Origin: Sphingopyxis sp. H115
GTDB lineage: Bacteria > Pseudomonadota > Alphaproteobacteria > Sphingomonadales > Sphingomonadaceae
DNA: 64,000 bases
Assembly: GCF_001468465.1 (NCBI RefSeq)
Contig: NZ_LNSA01000002.1
Span: 124,001 to 188,000 of the forward strand
Reading direction: 5' to 3'
Shown: piece by piece, positions 1 through 9,995 of the stretch
How positions within the stretch are numbered: position 1 is the first letter of the stretch
How the letters are laid out: every line of letters starts with the position of its first letter
Notes under the pieces: generated by a model
The model's database searches: none
Seen by the model: the letters and a program-made list of their open reading frames with translations, nothing else
Told to the model about the DNA's origin: nothing
Program-made: the position numbers and the translations under genes

Positions 1-166
1 AATGGCCGCGCAGCGCGTGGCCGCGCTCGTAAAGCGTTACCGACTCTTCAAGGCTGACGTCGCCGCTTTCGAGCCGCCGCACGATCGTTTCAAGCTCGCC
101 CATCGCGGCTTCGAACGACAGCGAGGCGATGTCGGGAGCGGCAGCGGGGTCGGGGGTATCCGTCAT
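1..166 (-). CDS. xseB: Exodeoxyribonuclease VII small subunit (partial, 3' end off window)
   Basis: The reverse strand from the ATG at 166 encodes 55 residues that run off the left edge. After a short acidic leader the protein reads [19 protein letters not shown] followed by a [13 protein letters not shown] segment, which is the helical hairpin signature of XseB. XseB binds the large subunit XseA to form the exonuclease that degrades single-stranded DNA. The family is usually about 80 residues, so some 25 residues lie outside. Function is inferred from family similarity only. Confidence 0.9.
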   Translation of the reverse strand, partial: MTDTPDPAAAPDIASLSFEAAMGELETIVRRLESGDVSLEESVTLYERGHALRGH

Positions 167-239
167 GGCCCCTGCTTTGGCCCCTTCGCCCCCTCGCGGT
201 CAAGCTTGACGTGGTGATTTTGCCCGATAGCGTCGCGCC

Positions 240-905
240 ATGTTCATCGGCCATTTCGCCCCGGCGCTGGTCGCCGCAGCGCGCCCCAAGGCGGCGGGGC
301 TCGGGACGCTGTTCGTCGCCGCCCAGCTCGTCGATATCGGCTTCGCGGCACTGCTCGTCCCCGGAATCGAGGCGATGCGGATCGTTCCCGGGATCACCGC
401 GATGAACCCGATGGACCTGCATCACATGCCCTATACGCACAGCCTGCTCGGCACGTTGATCTTCGCAAAGATATTCGGCACGATCGTCTGGGTCGTAACA
501 CGGAGCAAGGAAGCCGCCATCGGCGCCGCGCTCGTGGTCGTCTCGCACTGGTTCATCGACCTCATCGTCCATATCCCCGATTTGACGCTTTATGGCGCGC
601 CGCCCAAGCTCGGGTTCGGGCTCTGGAACCACCCGATGGTCGCGATGCCGCTCGAACTGCTGCTGATCGGCGCCGCCTTCCTTTATTATGCCCGCCGTAC
701 CGGGGCGCCGGGCGGCAATCGCCGGCTCTGGATACTCGCCGCGCTGCTCCTCTTCGTGCAGGCGATCGACTGGTTCGGCCCGAAAGAGCCCGCCTATTCG
801 CTCGCCATCCCCGCGACGATGCTCTCTGCCTATGCGCTGCTCGCGGGGACGGCGGCGTGGGCGGGCGCGAACAGACGTCCTCGAAAGGCCGGAGAAACGC
901 CATGA
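240..905 (+). CDS. Integral membrane protein, YdjM/metal-dependent-hydrolase-like
   Basis: 221 residues with about five to six hydrophobic segments. The region around residues 60-70 contains MPYTHSLLGTL and the region around 103-113 contains SHWFIDLIVHIPD. This spacing of His and Asp next to membrane segments recalls the YdjM/LexA-regulated membrane 'metal-dependent hydrolase' families, where such residues are thought to bind metal. No substrate can be assigned. The stop codon overlaps the next start (ATGA), so the two genes are probably translated together. Family assignment is tentative. Confidence 0.75.
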   Translation: MFIGHFAPALVAAARPKAAGLGTLFVAAQLVDIGFAALLVPGIEAMRIVPGITAMNPMDLHHMPYTHSLLGTLIFAKIFGTIVWVVTRSKEAAIGAALVVVSHWFIDLIVHIPDLTLYGAPPKLGFGLWNHPMVAMPLELLLIGAAFLYYARRTGAPGGNRRLWILAALLLFVQAIDWFGPKEPAYSLAIPATMLSAYALLAGTAAWAGANRRPRKAGETP

Positions 906-1318
906 TGCCGCAATTCGCCGCGGGCTATGTCGCGACTGCGATCCTTTTCGGCATCCTCGATGCGATATGGCTGCGGATCATGGTCGTCAAAATCTACCGC
1001 CCCGAAATCGGCGCGCTGTTGATGGACGGATGGCGACCGGCCCCCGCGCTGATCTTTTATGCCCTATACATTCTCGGCATCCAGATATTCGCGGTCGCGC
1101 CCGCGCTGACGGCGGGCAAGTGGCAGGTCGCGGCGCTTTGGGGCGCCCTGTTCGGCTTTTTCTGCTACATGACCTACGATCTCACCAACCATGCCACGAT
1201 GAAGATCTGGTCGACCAGGGTCACATTGCTTGACATCGCCTGGGGCACGCTCGCGACGGGTTTCGCCGCAGGCGCGGCGGCGCGGCTCGTGCTTGCCTGG
1301 ATGCCGCGCGGCGGCTGA
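902..1318 (+). CDS. DUF2177 family membrane protein
   Basis: 138 residues, four predicted membrane helices. The start at 902 (ATGATG) is preceded at 7 nt by GGAG and overlaps the upstream stop. The pattern ILDAIWLRIM near the N-terminus, a central YDLTNHATMK segment and a following TLLDIAWGTL segment match DUF2177, a conserved membrane family of unknown function. Coupled to the preceding membrane protein, but nothing in the sequence states a role. Confidence 0.85.
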   Translation: MMPQFAAGYVATAILFGILDAIWLRIMVVKIYRPEIGALLMDGWRPAPALIFYALYILGIQIFAVAPALTAGKWQVAALWGALFGFFCYMTYDLTNHATMKIWSTRVTLLDIAWGTLATGFAAGAAARLVLAWMPRGG

Positions 1319-1449
1319 CCCGCTTCACTCCGCGCAATCACATTTCTGTTTTTTGCAATTGCTGGCGCGCGCATCGCCCGCCATGCTGCACCGCACAAGA
1401 AGAGAGGGGCTCGAAGGCAAGTTTTGTTCAATCGACAAGGACTTGCACC

Positions 1450-1746
1450 ATGAAAAACTATATTCTCCCCGCCCTTGGCCTGCTCGCGCTGGCGCCGACC
1501 GCCGCGCTCGCCAAGGACGAAACGGTCAAGCGTTTCGAGCATGAAGGCGCGACCTACAGCTATACCGTCACCAAGGTGGGCGACACCCGCGTGATCAGCG
1601 GCGTCGAGGAGCGCACCGGCAAGCCGTTCACGCTCCGCGTCGGCGACCGCCGCGTCCGCGGCACCGTCGGTTCGCAGCAGGTGAGCTTCGCGCTTCGCGA
1701 CGTCAAGCCGCTCAAGACCGCGACGACCACGCTCGCTTCGCGCTGA
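1450..1746 (+). CDS. Small secreted protein of unknown function
   Basis: 98 residues. The first 21 residues form a classical signal peptide (Lys, a hydrophobic core with LGLLALAPT, then ALA cleavage box), leaving a mature basic beta-rich protein of about 77 residues with no cysteine. AAGGA lies 9 nt before the ATG. I do not recognise a named domain. A strong terminator follows at once, so it is transcribed on its own or ends the previous transcript. Periplasmic location is inferred from the leader. Confidence 0.75.
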   Translation: MKNYILPALGLLALAPTAALAKDETVKRFEHEGATYSYTVTKVGDTRVISGVEERTGKPFTLRVGDRRVRGTVGSQQVSFALRDVKPLKTATTTLASR

Positions 1747-1760
1747 ACCAGCTCCGACCG

Positions 1761-1794
1761 CAGACCCCATGATGTTTTCGCATCATGGGGTCTG
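1761..1794 (+). terminator. Intrinsic terminator after the small secreted protein
   Basis: A perfect 14-bp stem (CAGACCCCATGATG with its complement) around a 6-nt loop TTTTCG, followed by a T-rich tail (TTCGTTTT). It sits 15 bp after the stop at 1746 and before purL, insulating the two. Confidence 0.85.
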
Positions 1795-1827
1795 TTCGTT
1801 TTACGCGCGCACAGCTAAAGGCGCGCC

Positions 1828-4083
<2,256 letters not shown>

Positions 4084-4094
4084 CAACCCCAACT

Positions 4095-4172
4095 CGTCAT
4101 TCCGGCGAAGGCCGGAATCTCTCCGGTGCGGCATAGCGCAACGATGAGATCCCGGCCTTCGCCGGGATGACG
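4095..4172. repeat. Intergenic palindromic repeat (family 1, CGTCATTCCGGCGAAGGC arms)
   Basis: Two 27-nt inverted arms (4095-4121 and 4146-4172) differ at two positions, both compatible with G-U pairing in RNA, around a 24-nt spacer. It lies 11 bp after purL and may end its transcript. Arms of the same type (CGTCATTCCCG...GGGAATGACG) recur at 29735-29806, so this is a dispersed element and not a private terminator. Confidence 0.85.
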
Positions 4173-4197
4173 ACAAAAAGGCGAGGAGACGGCCCAA

Positions 4198-4932
4198 ATG
4201 ACCATTCACATCGGCATCGGCGGCTGGACCTTCGAACCCTGGCGCGGGACCTTCTACCCGCCCAAACACCCGCAGAAGCGCGAGCTTGAATATGCCGGCC
4301 AGCATCTGACGGGCATCGAGATCAACGGCACCTATTACAGCAGCCAGAAGCCCGAGACGTTTGCGAGCTGGGCGGCCGCGGTTCCCGACGGTTTCAAGTT
4401 CAGCGTCAAGGCGTCACGTTTTTGCACCAACCGCAAGGTGCTGAAAGACGGCGCCGCCTCGATCGAGAAGTTCCTGACGCAAGGCCTCACCCGCCTCGGC
4501 GACCGGCTCGGGCCGATCCACTGGCAGTTCATGGCGACGAAGAAATTCGATCGCGACGATTTCGCGGGCTTCCTCGACCTGCTGCCCGACACGCAGGACG
4601 GCCTGAAGCTGCGCCACGCGATCGAAGTGCGGAACGAAAGTTTCCGCGATCCGGCATTTGCCGAGATGCTGCGCGACCGCAACATGGCAATCGTCTATGC
4701 CGACAGCGACGAATTTCCGTGCATCGACGAGCAGACCGCCGATTTCACCTATGCGCGGTTGCAGCGCAGCCAGGAGGATGTCGAAACCGGCTATGACGAC
4801 AAGGCGCTCGATCAGTGGGGCGCGCGGGCCAAGGATTGGGCCAAGGGCGACCGCGACGTCTTCCTATTCTTTATTTCGGGGGCGAAAGTACGCAACCCGG
4901 CGGCGGCGCAAGCGCTGATCGCCAAGCTATAA
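4198..4932 (+). CDS. DUF72 (YecE-like) protein
   Basis: 244 residues. Begins with IGIGGWTFEPWRGTFYP, has the EINGTYYS and FKFSVKASRF strands and ends with a VFLFFISGAKVRNPAAA segment, all characteristic of the TIM-barrel DUF72 family. The biochemical role of this family is unknown. A GAGGAG sequence precedes the ATG. No neighbour suggests a pathway; it lies between purL and convergent coq4. Confidence 0.9.
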   Translation: MTIHIGIGGWTFEPWRGTFYPPKHPQKRELEYAGQHLTGIEINGTYYSSQKPETFASWAAAVPDGFKFSVKASRFCTNRKVLKDGAASIEKFLTQGLTRLGDRLGPIHWQFMATKKFDRDDFAGFLDLLPDTQDGLKLRHAIEVRNESFRDPAFAEMLRDRNMAIVYADSDEFPCIDEQTADFTYARLQRSQEDVETGYDDKALDQWGARAKDWAKGDRDVFLFFISGAKVRNPAAAQALIAKL

Positions 4933-4974
4933 CAAGTTCCTCCCTGTCGCGAAGCGATGGGGAGGATCTTCAGC

Positions 4975-5757
4975 TCAAGCGGCCATCGCCTGCTGCGACG
5001 CCAGGAAATTATACGGATCGATGCCGCGGCTCCGATACGCGCGATGCGCTTCCTCATACAGCGTCGGCTTGGCAATGCCGAGGCGCGCGCGCGCGGCTTC
5101 GAGCGGCTCGGCGAGCAGCGCGCGGATATCCTGTTCGATGATCGCCTTCGCCGCCTTGCCGTTGCGCTGCCCCTGGCGGATCGCGCCGAACACGGGCGCA
5201 TCGCTCTTGATGCTGCGCTTCACTTCGTAACCGCCGGCATAGGCGATGAAGAAATTGCCGTAATTGCCGGTCTGGCCATAGGTGAAGCCGAGCACGCATT
5301 GTTCGCCCAGCGCGTCGCGGCCGTAGCCGGTCAGGATATGGAACAGGTCGTGCGTGTCGCGCAGCCGGTTCGAATACCATTGCACCTGGTCGTCATATTG
5401 CGGGCGCCCCATCTTCTCGCTTTCGGCGACGAGGCCCGCCGCCGAAAGGCCTTCGCGGCGCATGAAGGTGACATAGGCGTGGCCAACGCTCCCCTCGGGC
5501 AGCGCATCGATCCATGCATGATCGTCGAGCAGGTCGGGCAGATAAGGTTCGCTTTCCATCAGCCGCTTGCCGAGATCGCTTTCGACGAAAGCACGCGCGT
5601 CGTCCATGAACCCCTTGCGCGGCAGGCTTTCAAAGATGTGGAACACCTGTTCGGTGTCTTCCTTGTCCTTGATCAGCTTGCGGAAATGCGACAGCGCCTT
5701 GAGCGGGCGAAAGGTCGGCATTTTGCGGTCGGGGTGGGAGAAGATCGTCGGGGTCAT
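4975..5757 (-). CDS. coq4: COQ4-family ubiquinone biosynthesis protein
   Basis: 260 residues from the ATG at 5757 (MTPTIFSHPD); a longer frame exists upstream but would cover the promoter. The metal motif HDxxHx11E is intact as H136-D137, H140 and E152 in the segment DTHDLFHILTGYGRDALGE. In eukaryotes Coq4 supports ubiquinone synthesis and has been linked to removal of the C1 carboxyl group; many alphaproteobacteria carry homologues. Transcribed divergently from a nitroreductase. A promoter with an embedded palindrome lies at 5790-5817 and matches one at 21646-21664, suggesting TetR-type control. Confidence 0.88.
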   Translation of the reverse strand: MTPTIFSHPDRKMPTFRPLKALSHFRKLIKDKEDTEQVFHIFESLPRKGFMDDARAFVESDLGKRLMESEPYLPDLLDDHAWIDALPEGSVGHAYVTFMRREGLSAAGLVAESEKMGRPQYDDQVQWYSNRLRDTHDLFHILTGYGRDALGEQCVLGFTYGQTGNYGNFFIAYAGGYEVKRSIKSDAPVFGAIRQGQRNGKAAKAIIEQDIRALLAEPLEAARARLGIAKPTLYEEAHRAYRSRGIDPYNFLASQQAMAA

Positions 5758-5789
5758 GGCTGCTCTCGTGCGAATCTGGAGATGATGAT

Positions 5790-5817
5790 CAGATAGCATT
5801 ACTGACATAGATGTCAA
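5790..5817 (-). promoter_or_regulatory. coq4 promoter with embedded palindromic operator
   Basis: On the minus strand TTGACA (5817-5812) is followed after 16 nt by TATCTG (5795-5790). The -35 region is part of a palindrome TGACAT-AG-ATGTCA (5803-5816). The 19-mer covering 5799-5817 reads TTGACATCTATGTCAGTAA and is 15/19 identical to the element upstream of the PF10118 hydrolase. A repressor site overlapping the promoter is the natural reading, but no binding data exist. Confidence 0.6.
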
Positions 5818-5870
5818 TAGCTGGTAAACGGAAGCTGGCGAGGCCGCCACATCCACGATAGACCGGCACG

Positions 5871-6545
5871 ATGAAACCGCACCCCACCATCCCCTACACC
5901 GCCCTGCCCTCGATCCCCGACGCGGACCGCATTGCCGCCGCGGAAGCGTTTCGCGATCATGTCGCGGCGCGGCGAACGTGCCGGATGTTTGCCGACACCC
6001 CGGTGCCGCGCGCCGTGATCGAGGCTGCGATCGCGGCCGCCGGCACCGCGCCCAGCGGCGCCAACCACCAGCCCTGGCACTTCGCCGCGATCGCGTCGCC
6101 CGACATCAAGCATCGCATCCGCCTTGCCGCCGAAAAGGAGGAACGCGAGTTTTACGCAAGCCGAGCCGGGCAGGAGTGGCTTGAAGCGTTGGCGCCGCTC
6201 GGAACCGACGAGGACAAGGGCTTCCTCGACGTCGCGCCATGGCTAATCGTCGTTTTCGGACAGCGGCGCGGCGGCATCGAACCCGGCGACACGCGGCAAA
6301 ATTATTATGTCACCGAAAGCGTCGGCATCGCCAGCGGCTTGCTGCTCACCGCGCTCCACAGCGCGGGGCTCGCGACCCTGACCCATACACCGTCACCAAT
6401 GGGATTCCTGCGTGAGATTTGCGGACGCCCCGCGGACGAAAAGCCGTTGATGCTGATCGTCACCGGCCACCCCGCAACCGACGCGACGGTTCCCGTCTAT
6501 GCAACACGGAAAAAGCCGCTCGACCAGATTGCATCCTGGCTGTAG
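5871..6545 (+). CDS. Nitroreductase family FMN oxidoreductase
   Basis: 224 residues. Contains the RRTCRMFADTPVP N-terminal FMN-phosphate contact, GTAPSGANHQPWHF, and a C-terminal SVGIASGLLLTALHSAGL helix with an LMLIVTGHPA strand. These are hallmarks of the nitroreductase fold and closest in layout to the iodotyrosine-deiodinase/BluB-like branch. It uses flavin and NAD(P)H to reduce an unknown substrate. Divergent from coq4 over a 113-bp gap that holds a putative operator, so the two may be coregulated. Confidence 0.88.
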   Translation: MKPHPTIPYTALPSIPDADRIAAAEAFRDHVAARRTCRMFADTPVPRAVIEAAIAAAGTAPSGANHQPWHFAAIASPDIKHRIRLAAEKEEREFYASRAGQEWLEALAPLGTDEDKGFLDVAPWLIVVFGQRRGGIEPGDTRQNYYVTESVGIASGLLLTALHSAGLATLTHTPSPMGFLREICGRPADEKPLMLIVTGHPATDATVPVYATRKKPLDQIASWL

Positions 6546-6573
6546 TACCGAAGCAACACAGACGGAGAGCGGC

Positions 6574-7836
6574 ATGCGTGAAGATCAACCAGCTCCGCCC
6601 AGCCGCCTCGTCTCGCTCGACGCGATCCGCGGCGTGGCAGTGATGGGCATATTGGCGATGAACATCGTCGCTTTTGCGCTGCCCTTTTCGGCCTATACCA
6701 ATCCGCTGGCGGGCGGGCCCGTCGGCGAGCTCGATCTCGCGGCCTGGTTCTTCAATTTCGTTTTCGTCGATTCCAAGATGCGCGGCCTGTTTTCGATCCT
6801 GTTCGGCGCCAGCACCCTGCTGGTGATCGAAAGCGCCGCCGCGCGCGGGCGCAGCGCTGCGGGTGCGCATTATTCGCGCATGCTCTGGCTCGGCATCTTC
6901 GGCCTGATCCATTATTATTTCATCTGGTTCGGCGACATCCTCTTCCTCTACGCAGTGTGCGGCGTCCTGCTCTTCGCGTTCCGTAACCTGTCGGTGAGGG
7001 CGCTCCTGACCTGGGCGATCGTCTTTTTCGTCATCGGGATCGGCTTCTTCGGCATGGGCTGGCTGATGTTCGCGGCAGCCGAAGCAGGAAAGCTGCCGCC
7101 CGAGGCAGCCGCGCAAATGCAGGGCGATCTGGCGCGGCTGAGCGCCGACATGGGACCGAACTCCCCCAGTTACGCTAAAGAAATCGCGCGGCACCTCGGC
7201 AGCTATAATGGCATCGTCGCCGAAAAGCTGGGGCCGAGGGCGACCGACCCCTTTGTCCAGGCGCTGATGTTCCTGTGGGAAACGATGGGCCTGATGCTGA
7301 TCGGCATGGCCCTGTTCAAATCGCGGATGCTAACCGGCGAATGGGACGCCGCGCGCTACCGAAAATGGGCACTGGCCGGCTTCCTGATCGGACTCCCGCC
7401 GCTCGTCGGCCTGGCTTGGTATCAATATGCTACCGGGTTCAGCGCAATATCGACCTTCGGCGCCTCGCTGTCGCTGTCGGCGCCGTTCGACATCGCCGCG
7501 ACGGTCGGCTGGGCGGCGCTGATCATGATGCTGATCCAGACCGCCGCGAGCGAGCGCGTCCGTGCGCGCCTCGCCGCGACGGGCCGCATGGCCTTTACCA
7601 ATTATCTGGCGACATCGATCGTCATGACGACGATCTTTTACGGTTATGGGCTGGGGCTGTTCGGCAGCGTCGGACGCGCCGCGCTCTATCTGTTCTGCTT
7701 CGGCATGTGGGCCGCGATGCTGCTATGGTCGAAACCCTGGCTTGATCGCTTCCAATACGGGCCGCTCGAATGGTTGTGGCGCAGCCTGTCGCGCGGACAG
7801 GTGCAGCCGATGCGGAAAGCCTTGCCCGCTCAGTAA
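6574..7836 (+). CDS. DUF418 family multi-pass membrane protein
   Basis: 420 residues from the ATG at 6574, chosen because GGAG lies 6 nt upstream; an in-frame ATG at 6499 would overlap the nitroreductase. About nine to ten membrane helices. The N-terminal LVSLDAIRGVAVMGILAMN, the MRGLFSILFGAST segment and the C-terminal MAFTNYLATSI region are typical of DUF418 proteins (YeiB-like, distantly related to membrane acyltransferases). Substrate unknown. The 3' end overlaps the convergent Hpt gene by 7 bp. Confidence 0.88.
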   Translation: MREDQPAPPSRLVSLDAIRGVAVMGILAMNIVAFALPFSAYTNPLAGGPVGELDLAAWFFNFVFVDSKMRGLFSILFGASTLLVIESAAARGRSAAGAHYSRMLWLGIFGLIHYYFIWFGDILFLYAVCGVLLFAFRNLSVRALLTWAIVFFVIGIGFFGMGWLMFAAAEAGKLPPEAAAQMQGDLARLSADMGPNSPSYAKEIARHLGSYNGIVAEKLGPRATDPFVQALMFLWETMGLMLIGMALFKSRMLTGEWDAARYRKWALAGFLIGLPPLVGLAWYQYATGFSAISTFGASLSLSAPFDIAATVGWAALIMMLIQTAASERVRARLAATGRMAFTNYLATSIVMTTIFYGYGLGLFGSVGRAALYLFCFGMWAAMLLWSKPWLDRFQYGPLEWLWRSLSRGQVQPMRKALPAQ

Positions 7837-8234
7837 CCGATCGCGCGTCCGAACCCGGCCGGGCGCCGCTGGACGAGCGGATTGGCCTCGCGCTCGAGCG
7901 CGCCCAGCGTTTCCTCGAACAACCGCCGCAGTTCGACGACGCGCGGCAGATATTCCTCAGGGCTGATCTGGCTTTCGACGCAGTGGCGCGCGAACATCTC
8001 GATATCCTCGGCGAGCGCACCGAGTTTTTCGCCGCCGAACTGCCGCGCTTCGCTTTTCAGCGTATGCGCGGGCATCACGAGTCCGCGGGCGTCGCGGGCG
8101 CGCATCGCGTCCTCGATCGCCGCTACCGACTTGGTGCCGTCTTCGCGAAAATAGCCGAGAATCCGTACGAACGCCGCACCCAACTGGGTCCGCGTCGCGC
8201 GAAATTCATCCCAATCGACCAGGATCTCGTCCAA
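7830..8234 (-). CDS. Hpt-domain phosphotransfer protein
   Basis: 134 residues, a single four-helix Hpt domain. The phosphorylatable histidine is H57 in PAHTLKSEARQFG, close to the Hpt consensus HxLKGxAxxxG with Ser in place of Gly. Start is TTG at 8234, supported by AAGGGA seven nt upstream and by lack of another start before the domain. Such stand-alone proteins shuttle phosphate between hybrid kinases and response regulators. No kinase or regulator is adjacent, so its partners are elsewhere in the genome. Confidence 0.85.
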   Translation of the reverse strand: MDEILVDWDEFRATRTQLGAAFVRILGYFREDGTKSVAAIEDAMRARDARGLVMPAHTLKSEARQFGGEKLGALAEDIEMFARHCVESQISPEEYLPRVVELRRLFEETLGALEREANPLVQRRPAGFGRAIGY

Positions 8235-8350
8235 TGCTTTATCCCTTGGTATTCAAATTCGGCCGTGGTCCCAAGCAGTCCATGCCCCAAATCAGGTAAA
8301 AAAGACGTTACGGTGAGGACGTCCGGGCAAAGAAAGCGATCCATTTTGGG

Positions 8351-8575
8351 TCAGCGGCTAACGCGCCAGCGCCCCTTCCCCTCGGCCGCGGAGTCGCTGT
8401 CGAGACGCCAGCCATGTTCGGCGGCAAGCGCCGCGACTTCGCGCCCCGCCTGCGGATCGTCGGCAATCAACACGACCTCGGCCGCGTCGCGCATCGCCCG
8501 CGCCAACCGCAGCGCGGGCCAGGGACAGCGCATTCCGCGCGCATCGACGACCAGCGCCGCCCGCTCACTCGTCAT
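8351..8575 (-). CDS. TusA/SirA-like sulfurtransferase protein
   Basis: 74 residues from the ATG at 8575. Has the CPxP box (C17-P18-W19-P20 in ARGMRCPWPALRLARAM) followed by the two-strand/two-helix TusA fold, with ADDPQAGREVAALAAEHGW in the expected second helix region. TusA-type proteins relay sulfur as persulfide on this cysteine. The start overlaps the end of der by 11 bp (ATGACGAGTGA), so it is the last gene of the yfgM-bamB-der transcript. Whether it works in tRNA thiolation, sulfur oxidation or molybdenum cofactor formation cannot be told. Confidence 0.85.
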   Translation of the reverse strand: MTSERAALVVDARGMRCPWPALRLARAMRDAAEVVLIADDPQAGREVAALAAEHGWRLDSDSAAEGKGRWRVSR

Positions 8576-9953
8576 AGGGATTGCGCGAATTACGGAAATT
8601 GAGTCGCACCGGTACCCCCTGGAACCCCAGTTCCTTGCGCATCCCGTTGACCAGATAGCGTTCGTAGCTTCCGGGCAGCGCGTCCGTCCGCGATCCGAAC
8701 ACGACAAAGGTCGGCGGCCGCGTCCGCGCCTGCGTGATATAGCGCAGCTTGATCCGCTTGCCGCCGGGCGCCGGGGGCGGGTTCGCCGTAACGGCGCCTT
8801 CGAACCAGCGGTTGAGCCGCGCGGTCGATACCCGGTTGGTCCAGATTTCGCGCTGCTCGAACGCGACGCGGACCAGCGTGTCGATGCCCTTGCCCGTCGC
8901 GCCCGAAATGCTGAGCACGGGCACCCCCTTGACCTGGCTCAGCCCGTCGTCGAGCGCGGTGCGCACGCCGTTGAACAGCGACGAGGGATCTTCGGCGATA
9001 TCCCATTTGTTGAGCGCGACGATCAGCGCGCGTCCTTCCTGCAGCACCTTGTCGGCGATACGAAGGTCCTGCGCCTCGAGCCCCTTGGTCGCATCGAGCA
9101 GCAGCACGACAACCTCGGCAAAATCGACCGCGTGGAGCGCGTCGGCGACCGACAATTTCTCCAGCTTGTCGACCACCTTGGCGCGCTTGCGCATGCCCGC
9201 GGTGTCGAACAGCTGGATCTCGTGGACCTCGCCGTCCTTTTCCCATTGCCAGTCGACGCGGATCGAATCGCGCGTGATCCCCGCCTCGGGTCCCGTGATC
9301 AGCCGGTCTTCGCCGATCATGCGGTTGATCAGCGTCGATTTGCCCGCATTGGGCCGGCCGACGATCGCCAGCTTCATCGGGCCGAGCGGCGCGTCCTCAT
9401 CATCTTCTTCGCCTTCGATCGGCGGCAATGCCTCAGCCTCGGCGGCGTCGAAACCCTCGACGATCGGCCGCAGTGCATCGAACAGGTCGACGACGCCTTC
9501 GCCATGCTCCGCGCTGAGCGCGATCGGATTGTCGAAGCCGAGCGAATAGCTTTCCATCAGGCCATTTTCGCCCTGTTTCCCCTCGGCCTTGTTGACGAGA
9601 AGGATGATCGGCGTGTCCTCGCTGCGCAGCCAGCGCGCGATTTCCTCGTCGAGCGGGGTCACGCCGGCGCGGCCGTCGATCATGAACAAAGCGGCGTCGG
9701 CCTCACGCACCGCCTTTTCGGTCTGGACGCGCATCCGGCCGGGCAAGGTCGCGGCGTCATAATCCTCGAAACCCGCGGTATCGACGATCGTGAATTTCAG
9801 GCCGAGCAGTTCGCCGTCGCCCTCGCGTCGGTCGCGCGTCACCCCCGGCTGGTCGTCGACCAGCGCCAGACGCTTGCCGACCAGCCGGTTGAACAGCGTC
9901 GATTTGCCCACATTGGGCCGGCCCACAATGGCAATCGTCGCGAATCGCGACAT
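8565..9953 (-). CDS. der: Ribosome biogenesis GTPase Der (EngA)
   Basis: 462 residues with two tandem GTPase domains. Walker A motifs are GRPNVGKS at residues 11-18 and GRPNAGKS near 200; NKxD boxes read NKAE and NKWD. The C-terminal KH-like domain contains SYERYLVNGMRKELGFQG. Der acts in assembly of the 50S subunit. An acidic insert (EGEEDDEDAP) separates the G domains. The order yfgM-bamB-der is the same as in enterobacteria. Confidence 0.97.
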   Translation of the reverse strand: MSRFATIAIVGRPNVGKSTLFNRLVGKRLALVDDQPGVTRDRREGDGELLGLKFTIVDTAGFEDYDAATLPGRMRVQTEKAVREADAALFMIDGRAGVTPLDEEIARWLRSEDTPIILLVNKAEGKQGENGLMESYSLGFDNPIALSAEHGEGVVDLFDALRPIVEGFDAAEAEALPPIEGEEDDEDAPLGPMKLAIVGRPNAGKSTLINRMIGEDRLITGPEAGITRDSIRVDWQWEKDGEVHEIQLFDTAGMRKRAKVVDKLEKLSVADALHAVDFAEVVVLLLDATKGLEAQDLRIADKVLQEGRALIVALNKWDIAEDPSSLFNGVRTALDDGLSQVKGVPVLSISGATGKGIDTLVRVAFEQREIWTNRVSTARLNRWFEGAVTANPPPAPGGKRIKLRYITQARTRPPTFVVFGSRTDALPGSYERYLVNGMRKELGFQGVPVRLNFRNSRNPYDE

Positions 9954-9995
9954 GTCCCTATTCCTACACCGGGCCGCCCCGGCCCGGACGCCGTA

